Origin: Roridomyces roridus
Lineage: Eukaryota; Basidiomycota; Agaricomycetes; Agaricales; Mycenaceae
Direction: 5' to 3'
Length of the DNA stretch: 64,000 nucleotides
NCBI GenBank assembly: GCA_029378245.1
Contig: JARKIF010000004.1
Coordinates: 124,001 to 188,000, forward strand
The notes below the pieces were generated by a model. That model had not been told where the DNA came from, made no database searches, and saw nothing but the letters and a program-made list of their open reading frames with translations. Numbering within the stretch: position 1 is the stretch's first letter; each line of letters begins with the position of its first letter. Shown here in pieces: positions 19,316 to 28,910 of the stretch. The translations under genes and the position numbers were made by a program.

Positions 19316-20694
19316 ATGTCGGGCCAAAAGCTACGTCAGCTGGGTACGTGGCTCCCTTCCTGCTTGGACCCCACATTTTACGCTGAACGCGCTCAGGCGA
19401 GTTGGAAAAGCTCAATGCCACCAAAAACTTTCTAGGCATGGACACTTGCATCGCTCTATCTGCGCGATACAGCCACGCCCCAAACACGCCTTTGACCAAG
19501 AAAATTCTCTTCCCCGCACTCCGAACCCTAATTGCATCTCACCCCATGCTGGGCGTGCGTTTCGACGGGAAACTCGACTCTGCGGACATTGCATTCTTCC
19601 GGCTCCCGAGTGTGGATCTCTCCCGCGTTGTCGAATTCTCTCAGGAAACCAACCTCCAGGCTGCGTTGGAAAAGTGGTTTAACCGGCGTTTCCAGGATAG
19701 CGAGGAGGACATGCCGCTTTGGCGCGTCGAGGTCCTTGCGGATAATACGCTCATCTTTGCGATGCATCACGCAATGGGAGATGGAATCGCCCTCGTGGCG
19801 TTCCATCGATCTCTCCTACGTGCGCTTCAACAGCAGGCGGCTTCGGATTTCTCCTCTGTCGTCGCGGTGCCTGCTCAACCGATACCCCCGCCCGTCGAGG
19901 TTGCCATGGATGTACGCCCCTCGCTGTGGAAGCGCCTGGGCTCTCTCTATGACACCTACATTCCAGGCTACTGGAAGCAATCCACTTATGCATGGACTGG
20001 CAACCCCAACCCTACATCCATCGCCCTACACACCCACGTCCGGTTACTCCGCTTCGCACCGTCGGACATGAAGAAACTGACGTTGCACTGCCGGACCCAC
20101 GGTGCCACCGTTTCCTCCGTCCTCTACGAACTCGGAGTCATTTCGCTCTCCCGTCTCATCTCCAATCAACCCGATGCGGCGAAATACAAATCAATATGCC
20201 TAGCCGTCCCCATGTCCCTCCGAAGCGCCGCTGGCGCAAGTGACGACTCCATCTGTTACTACTCGGCCAGCGTGGACACATACCCCGCCCTGCATACCGA
20301 GTTCTCTTGGGCCAGCGCGGCGCGCGTCACAGCGGAGCTCAAAGGGCACAAGAAGGACGTCCATCAAGGCCTTGGGTTCCTCGCTGCCATTGCGCAGAAC
20401 TATACTGCTGTTATGCGGGGTTCTTTGGGTGGGAGGCGCTCGCAGGGACTCCGTATATCCAATGTCGGGCGTTTCGTCGTGGGTGTGGAGGGGCCGTCGG
20501 AATGGAGTCTGGGAGAGTGCTTCTTTGGGCAGTGTGATTCTGTCGTCGGGGCTGCGATGACGATGAATGTCGTCGGCGACCCGTCTGGGGCGCTGCACTT
20601 GACTATCGTGTGGGGTGATAAAAGCCTGGACACGGCTTTTGTGGAGGGTTTTATTGAGTTGTTCAACGAGTCGTTCGCGGGGCTTGTGGCGTAG
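19316..20694 (+). CDS. Alcohol acetyltransferase-like (AATase family) acyltransferase
   Basis: Two exons: 19316-19343 and 19397-20694, with a GTACGT..CAG intron; the joined protein has 441 residues and starts MSGQKLRQLGELEKLNATKN. The catalytic HHxxxDG motif is HHAMGDG at 133-139, where the first His would act as base. This motif and the N-terminal LGxLEKxxAT.NFLGMD pattern fit the fungal AATase (PF07247-like) branch of the BAHD/condensation superfamily, which transfers acyl groups from acyl-CoA to alcohols or hydroxyls. There is no signal peptide, so a cytosolic or membrane-associated enzyme is likely. The substrate cannot be told. No biosynthetic partner lies next to it; a Zn2Cys6 regulator is 2.6 kb downstream. 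Confidence 0.75.
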
Positions 20695-20699
20695 AAGGT

Positions 20700-21080
20700 A
20701 CGAGGGGGCTCTGTTTAAATTTGCGGTGTATTGATTTGCTCCAGCAATTCCACTTTTGCTCAAAAATCTTCAAAACTGTGCTCTGTACTTACCGTAAGCT
20801 CGACTCACGCCCGTCTGGAGGTGATTTCGTTCCACCACTTGAATGAATTCCACGATCCGAGTATCAACCTGTTGAGCAAGAAACCACCGATGACCTGCAT
20901 GCGTATCAAAAAGAAACGAAGGTAGGTAGGTATACAATAATGGTGCAGATACAACAAAGTTCTGGTACGTAGTGTAAGTGGTTGTCCTAAAAAGAACGAA
21001 ATCGAACGATAGGCCGGCGCACCGCGTCGGGCTACGTAAACGTCTGTATGAAGTCCATGCGGACTCAAGTCGATCTACAA
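20700..21080. other. Intergenic between convergent genes, no gene seen
   Basis: 3' ends of the acyltransferase gene and of the minus-strand membrane protein face this stretch. No motif found. Confidence 0.4.
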
Positions 21081-21088
21081 CAGCAATC

Positions 21089-21737
21089 TCACCGAACCGC
21101 CCGTGGAGGCGGACTCGGACTGGTAGGTGTGAAACTCAACCCACGGACCTCCTGCTGGACCTCCTGTATCTCGTGCAAAGAGGCCGAGGCTGAGAGCGAT
21201 TCGGAGGCATCGGAGAGCGGAGAGGTGGTGCGCGTGGATGCAGGCTCGGGTGGTGAGAGTGTAGGAAGGGGAACTGCAGGCGCACCATGGCCAAGGACGC
21301 CACCCATGCCCATGCGACGCGGTATACTCGACGTGCGAACTCGAGGCTGAATTATCGGATTCGGTGCAGGGTACATGTAGCCACGTCCTCGGGGGGCCGT
21401 GGAATCCGAAGGCGGGCGGAAAGTGGGAGTACTGAGCCTGCGTCCCTCTCCTTGTTCTTGCTCTTGTTCGCGGGGAGTCTGCCTCTGCAGTCGACCTCGA
21501 GCTCGAGCTCGCCGCCTTTGTTGGCATATACGAGCGACCACACCGGCAAGGATGGTGAACGCGATGATGGAGGTGACGATGCTGGCGATGATGACGGGGT
21601 TGTTGACCGCTCCTCTGAAGAAAAAAAAAAGGATTCACGGGGAGGCGAGATGGAGATGGGTTGGATTGGACGCACGCGAACTTTCCCGGCATTGGGAGTG
21701 TCCCTGCTCGCCCGACGACCGTTGAACGCAAGACCTG
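21089..21737 (-). CDS. Single-pass membrane protein with Ser/Pro-rich tail (5' end not resolved)
   Basis: A readable exon starts after a tctctgcag acceptor (first base 21737), runs to a GTGCGT donor, and joins in frame across a polypyrimidine-rich intron. It continues as AGAVNNPVIIASIVTSIIAF, then TILAGVVARICQQRRRARAR: one transmembrane helix followed by a basic stop-transfer block. The rest is a disordered Ser/Pro/Thr tail ending PTSPSPPPRAVR. Upstream exons should encode an extracellular part (open sequence continues to about 22050), but I could not fix the frame or an ATG. Similar architecture is common among fungal orphan membrane proteins. Function unknown. Confidence 0.45.
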
Positions 21738-22116
21738 CTGCAGAGATTCGAGGTGCTCAGTGTAGTCGGAGAGCAAGAGTGTACTTACACGTAAGGTCTA
21801 TGTCCGTGGTCCGACACTCCGTGGTGCAATTGCGTAACCGCCGACCGAATAGAAATCAAGGACGACAACGGAGACCAGGCCTTGCCCTGCACAGAACCTT
21901 GGTTAATGCTGGGCAGGCTGAGGCAGAACGATGAGCGGGGCACTGACGCGGTGTGGAGAGCAACCAGGTACGCGGTGGGGTGGAGATGCGATGGACGGAG
22001 CTGGATGACCTACTAGTTCGCGGAGCCAATACAGCGCCGGCACCACACAAGCGACGCCTCGGACATCGCGCCGACCCTGAGGGAGAATCCCGTCTTTATA
22101 TCTAGTGGGTTCTTGG

Positions 22117-22535
22117 AGGACCCCGAACTATGCTCCCAAAGGCCGTTTCCGCCGGCCGGACCCCGTTGTCCGAACCAGTCTGGAGAGAGCGCCGACCCAC
22201 TTGTCCGAACCCATCAACGGCCCGATAGCCGAGATGCCTTTTTTGGAAGTTCGGCCCGAGGTTTTTCGATTTTTCGCGCCAGAATCTGCGCGGCGCCCCG
22301 CTAAATCACCCGGCACCCAACGGAAACTTCGACTGCCTGCAACCGCGAAGATTATGGTAAGCCCACCGCAATTTGGTCCATTTGGTGGCCTCCGGACCCT
22401 CCTTGTCCGAACTTTTGCCTGGGCTCCGCCTGCGGCGGGCTGCTTTGTCCGAACTTCCGGCCGGCCGAAAGGCCATTTTGGAGGCTCGTTTTGTCCGAAC
22501 CGGCAACGACATGTGACCGCGTAGTTCGGGGTCCT
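22117..22535. mobile_element. 419-bp MITE with 8-bp target duplication and five TTGTCCGAAC words
   Basis: Ends read AGGACCCCGAACTAYGC in inverted orientation (16 of 17 bases match). GTTCTTGG flanks both ends exactly (22109-22116 and 22536-22543). The decamer TTGTCCGAAC occurs in direct orientation at 22166, 22201, 22403, 22445 and 22491. Long open frames on both strands are a by-product of the GC-rich composition. An 8-base duplication fits hAT-like or related transposases. Confidence 0.85.
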
Positions 22536-22549
22536 GTTCTTGGCCATGG

Positions 22550-23300
22550 TCGTAAATTTTCTGCCCCCCCTAGTTCAATGACATTGACGATAACGGCGTC
22601 GGGTAGCTAAGTGATTGTAGCTAGGGCAGAAGCAGAAGCAGCTCGGAACGACGGAAATGTCAGAAATAGTGAATGGCCGAGCGGCATTTGCCTTGGAATG
22701 AGCCTTTTGTGTGTCGGGCGGCACCGATTTCGTGAGCGCCCAGACCACCGATCAGAATGGAGCGAAGGTCACGAGTCACGAGGGCGATGATGGAATAGAG
22801 GCTCTGTGCGTTGGGGTCTCGAAAAAGTCCTGGTGCGAGATGAGGACAATGACATAGCAGTGAGGAGGCAAGCAGGCTGAGGAGGAGAAGAAGTGCGGGT
22901 TTTGATGGCACGTGCCCACCGCCTCTTTGATCTTCCGCTCATCTGGCTCAAGCTCATCCTCCTTCCTCTCTCAGTGGGTCTGTCGTTCCGCAAAAGGAGC
23001 TCTCAGTGTCTCAGAAGACGACGAAGAGAAGATTCTGTACCACTTTCACCCTGCGCCCACCGGCACCCAAGCCGCCTCCCGGCTGCTCAGTCATCCACTT
23101 TATCCCCGGATACTCCCCTTACTCATGCAAAAAACCCTCTTACAAAACGCACTAACGGGGATATCAATCGGCTTACTCTGCCGGCGACACCCTCGATTCG
23201 GAAGGTGTTGATGGTTTTGTCAGTCTGAGGGCGAATTATACAGAGGTCTCTGGGCTTGGGTTAAAAGTCTGCGACGCGATGCCAGATGTAGGTCAACATC
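22550..23300. other. Intergenic upstream of the transcription factor, no gene seen
   Basis: A minus-strand frame at 22911-22660 looks like a signal peptide (ALLLLLSLLASSLL), but it starts from GTG and has no ATG or donor upstream. I see no other coding signal. Confidence 0.4.
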
Positions 23301-23303
23301 CCG

Positions 23304-25058
23304 ATGAACGAGCCGTTTTCTTTCGATCCTCGCAGCCCGTTGCAAAAAGGCAAAGCGTGTTTTAATTGCCGGTAAGCGACTCTTCAAGTTGAACACAGTT
23401 GGATTTTTGAATCTCAATAATTAACAGGAGACGCAAAACTGTAAGTCCTTTCTTTCGTTCATTGCTACGACAACTATGACTTATACGAAGAACAGAAATG
23501 TGACGCTGCACAGCCCATATGTGGCCCATGTTCGAGATTCAAGGCGAGTCTGGGGGACTGTCAATATCCCAGCAGGGATGAGAAGAGATCTCTTGCTGAG
23601 GTCTACGAAGGTCCGTGGTCATATCGCCTCGGTCTCTCGGTTATTCACTCGCCAGATACAGACCGCATATCTCAATGCGAAACTCGTATAGCGGAATTGG
23701 AGAGAGCATCTCCTCCTCAGAAACTAACCTCCTCGATATTGAATGAATTGTCCGTCCTTCGAATCATCAATCCACATTGAAGATGCTGAAACCCACACAG
23801 GACCAAGAACTTTCTTGAAAATTCAGCCGACTGCTTCGGATTCTTCCTCGATCGTCGTACCCTTCCACGCATTCAGGAACTTTCCCCAGCGCTCGCCGAC
23901 GTCCTACACCTTTGTGCCGTCCACCTCTCTGCCGACAGCCACATCGCTTCACACGAGCCCGCCTTCCTCGAAGCTGCCCTTCGCTCACAAGGAAATCAAC
24001 CGACTTCACCCCTGCTCCATCGCATCCAATCCTCTGTTCTCCTCGCGTATTACTTCTTGCACAACGCGCGCTTGGTGGAGGGTGGCTATCATGCTGGCGT
24101 CGCCGTGGCATTGGCGGTGGGCGGTTCACTTCATTGCCTTCGCAACCCCCGCGTAGAATCCCAAGAAGATGTTGCGGCGTTTTGGAGCGTGATGAATCTC
24201 AACAATTGTTGGGCTGGTCATCTATCCAATTGGCCTGCGGGATTGCAGATTTATACGCCGTGGCCTGGTGCGACTGTTGGGGTACCGGAGCAGTTCCTCG
24301 CAGGTTTACCCGATAATGCGAACTCCTGCGCTGCATGGCGCGCTAAAGCCGGTGTACTGTCCGAGCGGACGAGTAGATTGGTTTCGCAGTATTCACAAGC
24401 TTTCGGTGCGTCGCTCACTGACTACTTTTCTTACATACTCATCATACAACGGTCAGACCTCCGAGTCGAAGCAGAGGTCACCACTCTCGACGCACGCATA
24501 GACGCATTCAAAGCCGCGCTCCCGCCCGTTCAATCCAAAGCCATGATGGTCGTGCACATGCTAGCCCATGTCTGTACTATCCAGCTGCACACCTCCTCCC
24601 TCGCTGCGAATATGGATTCTCTGAGTCCCTTGTGGGGCCGGAACAAGGCGTTGGCTGCTGCGCGTGGCGTGGTGGATGTACTGGCGAATGTGGATGTTCC
24701 GAGGTTGGGCGCGGTCGATCCTGTACTTGCTGTGAGTCATCTCTGAATTCCCTCTGAATGCTCAGTGCTGATTGAGGTGTAGATCCTTTGGAGCTCGACA
24801 TGCCTTGTCTTGATTCGTGAGTTGGGGCATGCCAAAAGCTCCAGGTCTCAGCATCAAACGAATTGTGTCGTCGAGTCGTTCAAGGTGGTTATTGCGGCGA
24901 TGCAGATTTGTGCGGCTGGCTCGAGGGTTATGGGTATGTCGATTCCCCGCCGGCTTGTATGATCTGTGTCTGATTGTCTCTTTTTTTTTTTGGAACTTGA
25001 AGCGGCTAGGTTGAAGGACGTGCGGAGGGTGTATGATGAGACGATGAGGTCGAGTTGA
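23304..25058 (+). CDS. Zn2Cys6 fungal transcription factor
   Basis: Six exons join in frame to 490 residues: 23304-23371, 23428-23440 (13 bases), 23496-23749, 23801-24731, 24783-24933 and 25003-25058. The N-terminus starts MNEPFSFDPRSPLQKGKACF. Three exons assemble the binuclear zinc cluster CX2CX6CX6CX2CX9C (CFNC, RRRKTKC, DAAQPIC, GPC), which binds two zinc ions and contacts DNA. A possible short coiled coil (QCETRIAELERAS) follows. The rest (FLDRRTLPRIQELSPALADV.., HNARLVEGGYHAGVAVALA, W..MNLNNCWAGHLSNWPAGL) fits the fungal middle homology region seen in GAL4-type regulators. It acts in the nucleus. Its targets are unknown; the nearest enzyme gene is the acyltransferase at 19.3 kb. Splitting the zinc cluster over tiny exons is usual in this family. 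Confidence 0.85.
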
Positions 25059-25084
25059 ATGAGCACCGATATTAGAGTATACTG

Positions 25085-25255
25085 TATGCGAGTGTGTACA
25101 ACGATGTAACTTATTGACCTAGGCATTCCTCTGCAAAAAGGGACTGAACGCGCAGGAGTGGACATGCCTCCATCGGGAGTCGAACCCGAATGATTACTGA
25201 GCAACCTACCTTCGCTTCTGAGGCTATGATCGGGCTACATGGAGTGAGGCTGCTT
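25085..25255 (-). repeat. tRNA-derived SINE, family B copy 1
   Basis: On the minus strand a perfect T-arm TCGGG-TTCGACT-CCCGA is followed by TGGAGGC-A, like a tRNA 3' end, then CATG and a tail with CTTTTTGCAGAGGAA. The same T-arm plus tail recurs at 36.8-37.7 kb. The 5' half resembles a tRNA (GTAGCCCGATCATAG) but its acceptor pairing is imperfect, so it is probably not a functional tRNA. This copy is uninterrupted and serves as an empty site for the MITE in copy 2. Confidence 0.65.
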
Positions 25256-25595
25256 CCTTTTTTTCTACCAAAGGGATGGCTTGAAGGTGGTGATGTTGGC
25301 GGCCATTCAGGGAGTATGAGAAGGCTTTAAATTTTTCGAAGCGTCGGTGACGGTCGCATCACCCTTGACCCGTCGTCGACGACGTCCTGGTCCAGATTCA
25401 GAGCACGCTGACTCATAGCCTGATTCTGACCTGTGGCTGAGTTATCCGAGTCAATTCCGCCGTCTGACGCAGATCCACTTTGCACCGGTCTGTCTGTCTG
25501 TTGAGAATCTCGAGGGGAGACACCATCCCGGCCATCAAACTTTCATTTCGCCGGTGGCAGTGCTGCCTTCTCCTTCTTTTCGACCTTGTCTCTCG

Positions 25596-27443
25596 ATGGC
25601 CTCCTCTGCGGTCCAAGACATTCGGAAACGCATTCAAACCCTGGACAACTCCATCTTCGAGCATAAAAAAACTATCAAAGAGCTCGAAAAGGAGAGACGT
25701 GCCGCCTTGAGCGAACTGAATGCTACAGTGCCCGTCACCACATCACGGTTCCTGATTTGGCAGGGATGTTTATCAAATCTTTGACCACTAATTACATTTT
25801 GGTCCGGGGTTCAATGGACTCAAAAACTGTTAGAAACATACCTAAGGAGGCCCAAGAACATACCCTGTGGTCCTCAGGTCCATCGGACAACATTTTGTTT
25901 TTTCACGACAGAAAAAGTGAAACAAACCCTTATGATCCGATCAATTACTGCTAAGCTGTCGATTTGATCCGATCAATTTAGGGTTACGCTTACGTACCAC
26001 TCGGCTCGGCTGCCGATGTCCACCCAGTACCCCTTCCACATTGGCTGGCAGGACTTTCCAGGGTCAAAGGGAATGCCCTGGAACAACATATCTGGTGAAT
26101 TGGAGGCCAACCCGGGCCAGACAACCCCAAAAACCGCAGTTGAAATTTTTTGGGACCTCGAAAAAGTGAAACACCGTGGGAAAAAATGAGATCGGGGTCT
26201 CAATCGCATTCTTTTGGTCGGTTTCCTTCCAAAAATAAATACAAGAAAATGCACAAAAAATTCCTTAATGGTGAATGACAGGTGTCGGAGAAGTGCCGAC
26301 TGGCACTGTATCAGGGACCCCATGTGTCGTCTTCCCGTCGAACTCTCATCCATGATATTCAAGAAATGTCTCGCGCTGGAGTTCTCTGACTCGCCGCCCA
26401 GCGCTTTCACCGCCCCGATGTTGCTCACGCAAATCGCCCTGGTCACTCCCTCGCTCTGGACAAATATCCACATTACCAGTCCGTCCCAGGGGTTTCAGAG
26501 TCTCCTCAAGGTTTGGCTTGACAGGGCACAGCGCCTTCCAGCCAAAATCTCACTTGATGGGCGTAGGGAGTCGGCGGTGGAGGACGTGGTGAGGGAACGA
26601 GCAGGGCAATTCGCCGATTTGGAGGTGTGGGAAGACACTCAGGATCAGGGGCGGGAAATAGATCCATGGGACCTCGGAAATATTGCCAGGACTCCCTTCC
26701 TCACACTGGACAAACTGACGCTTGGCAGCAATCGCGCTACGAACCGGCAGACGCGATTGGGCATCAATACTTGCCTCGAGTTCCTGCATAACACACCACG
26801 CCTCGGGCAGTGCACTCTCATCGGCTGGGCCAATATCAACCAGGTTTGGCTCTCGGAGCCTCGTATGCATACCTGCCTCCGGCAACTCGATCTCGGGCAC
26901 TGGTCCCGGATATGCACCGCGCAGGTGCTGGAGCAACTCACATTGCCCGCTCTCGAATTCCTTCATCTTTCGACATTAGACATCAAGCTGGACGAATTCG
27001 AGGCGTTCTTCACCAGGTCCGCGGCGCCTCTGCGGACGTTACAGCTGATAGCGCATCCGAGCAGCTTCTGGATGGAATATTGCCCCCGGACGGATGCGGT
27101 TTCCTTGTGTCGGCTCGTCCCGCGGCTGCACCATATCGACATATTGTTCGACGCCTACGACATGACAATCCCCTTCTTCAACGCTCTCCGTACCGAGCCC
27201 GAATTTCTGCCCAGCATCGTCAGCATTGCTGTGCGTGTTCGATGGCCTGAAGATCTCTCCGTATTCTGCGAGCAACTCCGAGACGTCCTGTCCGCACGAC
27301 GCAGGACGTTCCAGTCTTTCAAGCTGTTCCAAGTCGATGGTTATGATAGTAGAGAAGAATTCGAGAGCGATCAAGCGCAAATTGCTGCGGCGCTGGGAGG
27401 TCTGGTGGAGGATGGGATGCATCTCGAGATTGATGAGATGTGA
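25596..27443 (+). CDS. F-box protein gene interrupted by a MITE
   Basis: The first part (ATG at 25596) codes MASSAVQDIRKRIQTLDNSI and a charged coil ending ELNA. It is cut by the MITE at 25726-26308; beyond it the frame resumes IRDPMCRLPVELSSMIF, a standard agaric F-box start. Then come LLTQIALVTPSLWTNIHI, where the usual CRxWRxI piece of the F-box region is shortened, and a leucine-rich C-terminal region (LDKLTLGSN, LRQLDLGHW, LEQLTLPALEFLHLS, LRTLQLIAH) to the stop at 27441-27443. F-box proteins recruit substrates to SCF ubiquitin ligases. The MITE plus one TA adds 585 bases, a multiple of three, but contains stops; expression would require it to be spliced out. Confidence 0.7.
25726..26308. 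mobile_element. 583-bp MITE with CAGTGCC ends and TA duplication, inside F-box gene
   Basis: Left end CAGTGCCCGTC and right end (complement) CAGTGCCAGTC are inverted; TA lies at 25724-25725 and 26309-26310. Removing the element and one TA restores an uninterrupted ELNA-IRDP frame in the host gene. CAGT ends and TA targets are typical of Tc1/mariner/pogo elements. Inside, TGATCCGATCAATT occurs twice (about 25934 and 25967). No transposase is readable. Confidence 0.85.
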
Positions 27444-27659
27444 ACGGACAGCGTGCGCGGGTGCGATTTTTTAACGGTCTCAAGACATGTTCTCACAAGT
27501 GGTTGGAGGCGCGAGAGAAGAGCGTGTCAAATACGTTCTTCTATACTGATCTTGTGGTTTCAACTCTTCTCTCCCAGTCTCCGTACACCACGGTATTCGT
27601 AAGAGTGCGTATTTATGAATCTCATCAACACCGATCGGACGTTGTGTCTGTCCACAGCC

Positions 27660-28230
27660 CGAGAACTTGACGTGTACAGCAGACTTCAATGTCCCCGAGT
27701 TGAATGTGATGGGCCAGGCAGTCGGACCTTCATGGTCAGACCTCGTAACTCGCTTCTTATCAATCATCTTCGATGGCTTCGGAACTGAAGCGTTCAAGCC
27801 GCGAACCGCAGTCCCTGATTTTTGGTCCGTACCAAAAACGTACTTCCATTGGGGCGGTGGGATCTTCCCGGTGCTAGCTGGCTCAATTTTCGGCACAGTT
27901 CACTGTGCGGCTTGGAATGCGCATTTTGTGACGGCGGCGGAGATGTTCATGTGGAAGGTTTGCTCCATCATAATCGTGGCGACACCTCCCATCTGGTTTC
28001 TATATCCCTCCTACTTTTCAACTGCCGCACGGTTTTTGGAGTACACTGCTCGTTCAAGAATTCGGAATTATCGAATAATGATGCTCGCTGTATCGTATGT
28101 TTTGGCTAGGTGTGTTCTTGTTGCACTGGCATTTACTGAACTACGATCTCTCCCACCCTCCAGATACACGGATGTAAACTCGGCTGCATACATACATACA
28201 ACGATTTTGATGCGCATCCGAGGAGGTTGA
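27660..28230 (+). pseudogene. C-terminal remnant of a multi-pass membrane protein family common in agarics
   Basis: A frame opened by a possible acceptor (ccacag at about 27656) reads GGIFPVLAGSIFGTVHCAAW, then NAHFVTAAEMFMWKVCSI, IIVATPPIWFLYP and a final helix SYVLARCVLVALAFTELRSL. IHCxAWNxxFPTxxExxxWR and a terminal LxFTxLRSLP are features I associate with a large Agaricomycete family of unknown function. There is no room or frame for the N-terminal half before the F-box gene's stop at 27443, and no ATG, so it looks 5'-truncated. The C-terminal tail after LRSLPP also departs from the usual form. Confidence 0.5.
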
Positions 28231-28328
28231 GCTCGATGTCCATTTGGACCATTCCTCCCCTACTTATCACGATCCTATATAAAATTGTGAAGAAGAATTC
28301 AAGGGATTTGATACATACGACCACCGAA

Positions 28329-28905
28329 ATGAGCGAGATTCGGATCAAGGTGAACCCGGCAACACTTTCATTGGATGTGGAGAGAGGGTCTGTCGCAGAA
28401 TTGCCTAAACCGGAAGCGGGCGTGTGTTTGTTTGGCTATGTGTGCATCCGGATGAGCCCGCCTGACGGCCGAATTCTGCTCACCATGTCCTGTCTCGCCA
28501 AGTGAGTGCTCGTCGTTGTCCATAGTGTGCTCCCACTCACGGAGCCCATCTTCTAGGTATGCCTCATGAGACTGCTTTGTCATTTCCGCCGCCACCACGA
28601 GGGAAAGCTTCTCTGATAAAAGCGCCTACAAAACTTTGTATGGCACTCTAAACTCCCGGGCGCCTTTGAGCCGCCAGCGGCTTGCTCTCAGCGCTCGTGT
28701 CCCGTTTTGTGTCTGCTTGACGATGGCCTCTCCGTGCACTACGAGATTTGGAATGCCTGGAGGATCGTGGTCGCTCGAGGAGGACATGGTGGCATGTCGA
28801 TCTACAGCTAGGGCCTTCGAGACGCAGACGCCCGATGCTGTGGCTTCAAATCCTCCTGCACCGAGGGGGACACTCCACACAGAGGTCTGTCTGACGAGCT
28901 TGCGC
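28329..28905 (+). pseudogene. Possible arrestin-like gene remnant
   Basis: ATG at 28329 opens MSEIRIKVNPATLSLDVERG, then VCLFGYVCIRMSPPDG and a GTGAGT donor at 28502. The beta-rich pattern loosely recalls an arrestin N-terminal domain, but this is a weak resemblance. Further on, SAYKTLYGTLNSR and SPCTTRFGMPGGSWSLEEDM appear in another frame. I could not join these into one protein. It could also be the 5' end of the next gene. Confidence 0.25.
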
Positions 28906-28910
28906 CCTGA

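Noticed and set aside
22105..22547. Two overlapping 139-codon frames on opposite strands
   Set aside because: Both coincide with the MITE at 22117-22535; their shared TPNYA comes from the inverted ends. Composition artefact.
22660..22911. Minus-strand secreted protein with leucine-rich signal peptide
   Set aside because: Starts from GTG, no ATG or donor upstream, no conserved downstream sequence.
25150..25255. Functional tRNA gene on the minus strand
   Set aside because: T-arm and 3' acceptor strand are good, but the 5' acceptor strand and A box do not fit, and the sequence continues into a tail shared with other copies. Called a SINE.
25973..26473. 166-codon minus-strand frame across the MITE and F-box region
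   Set aside because: Half lies in the MITE and half is antisense to the F-box; no motif.
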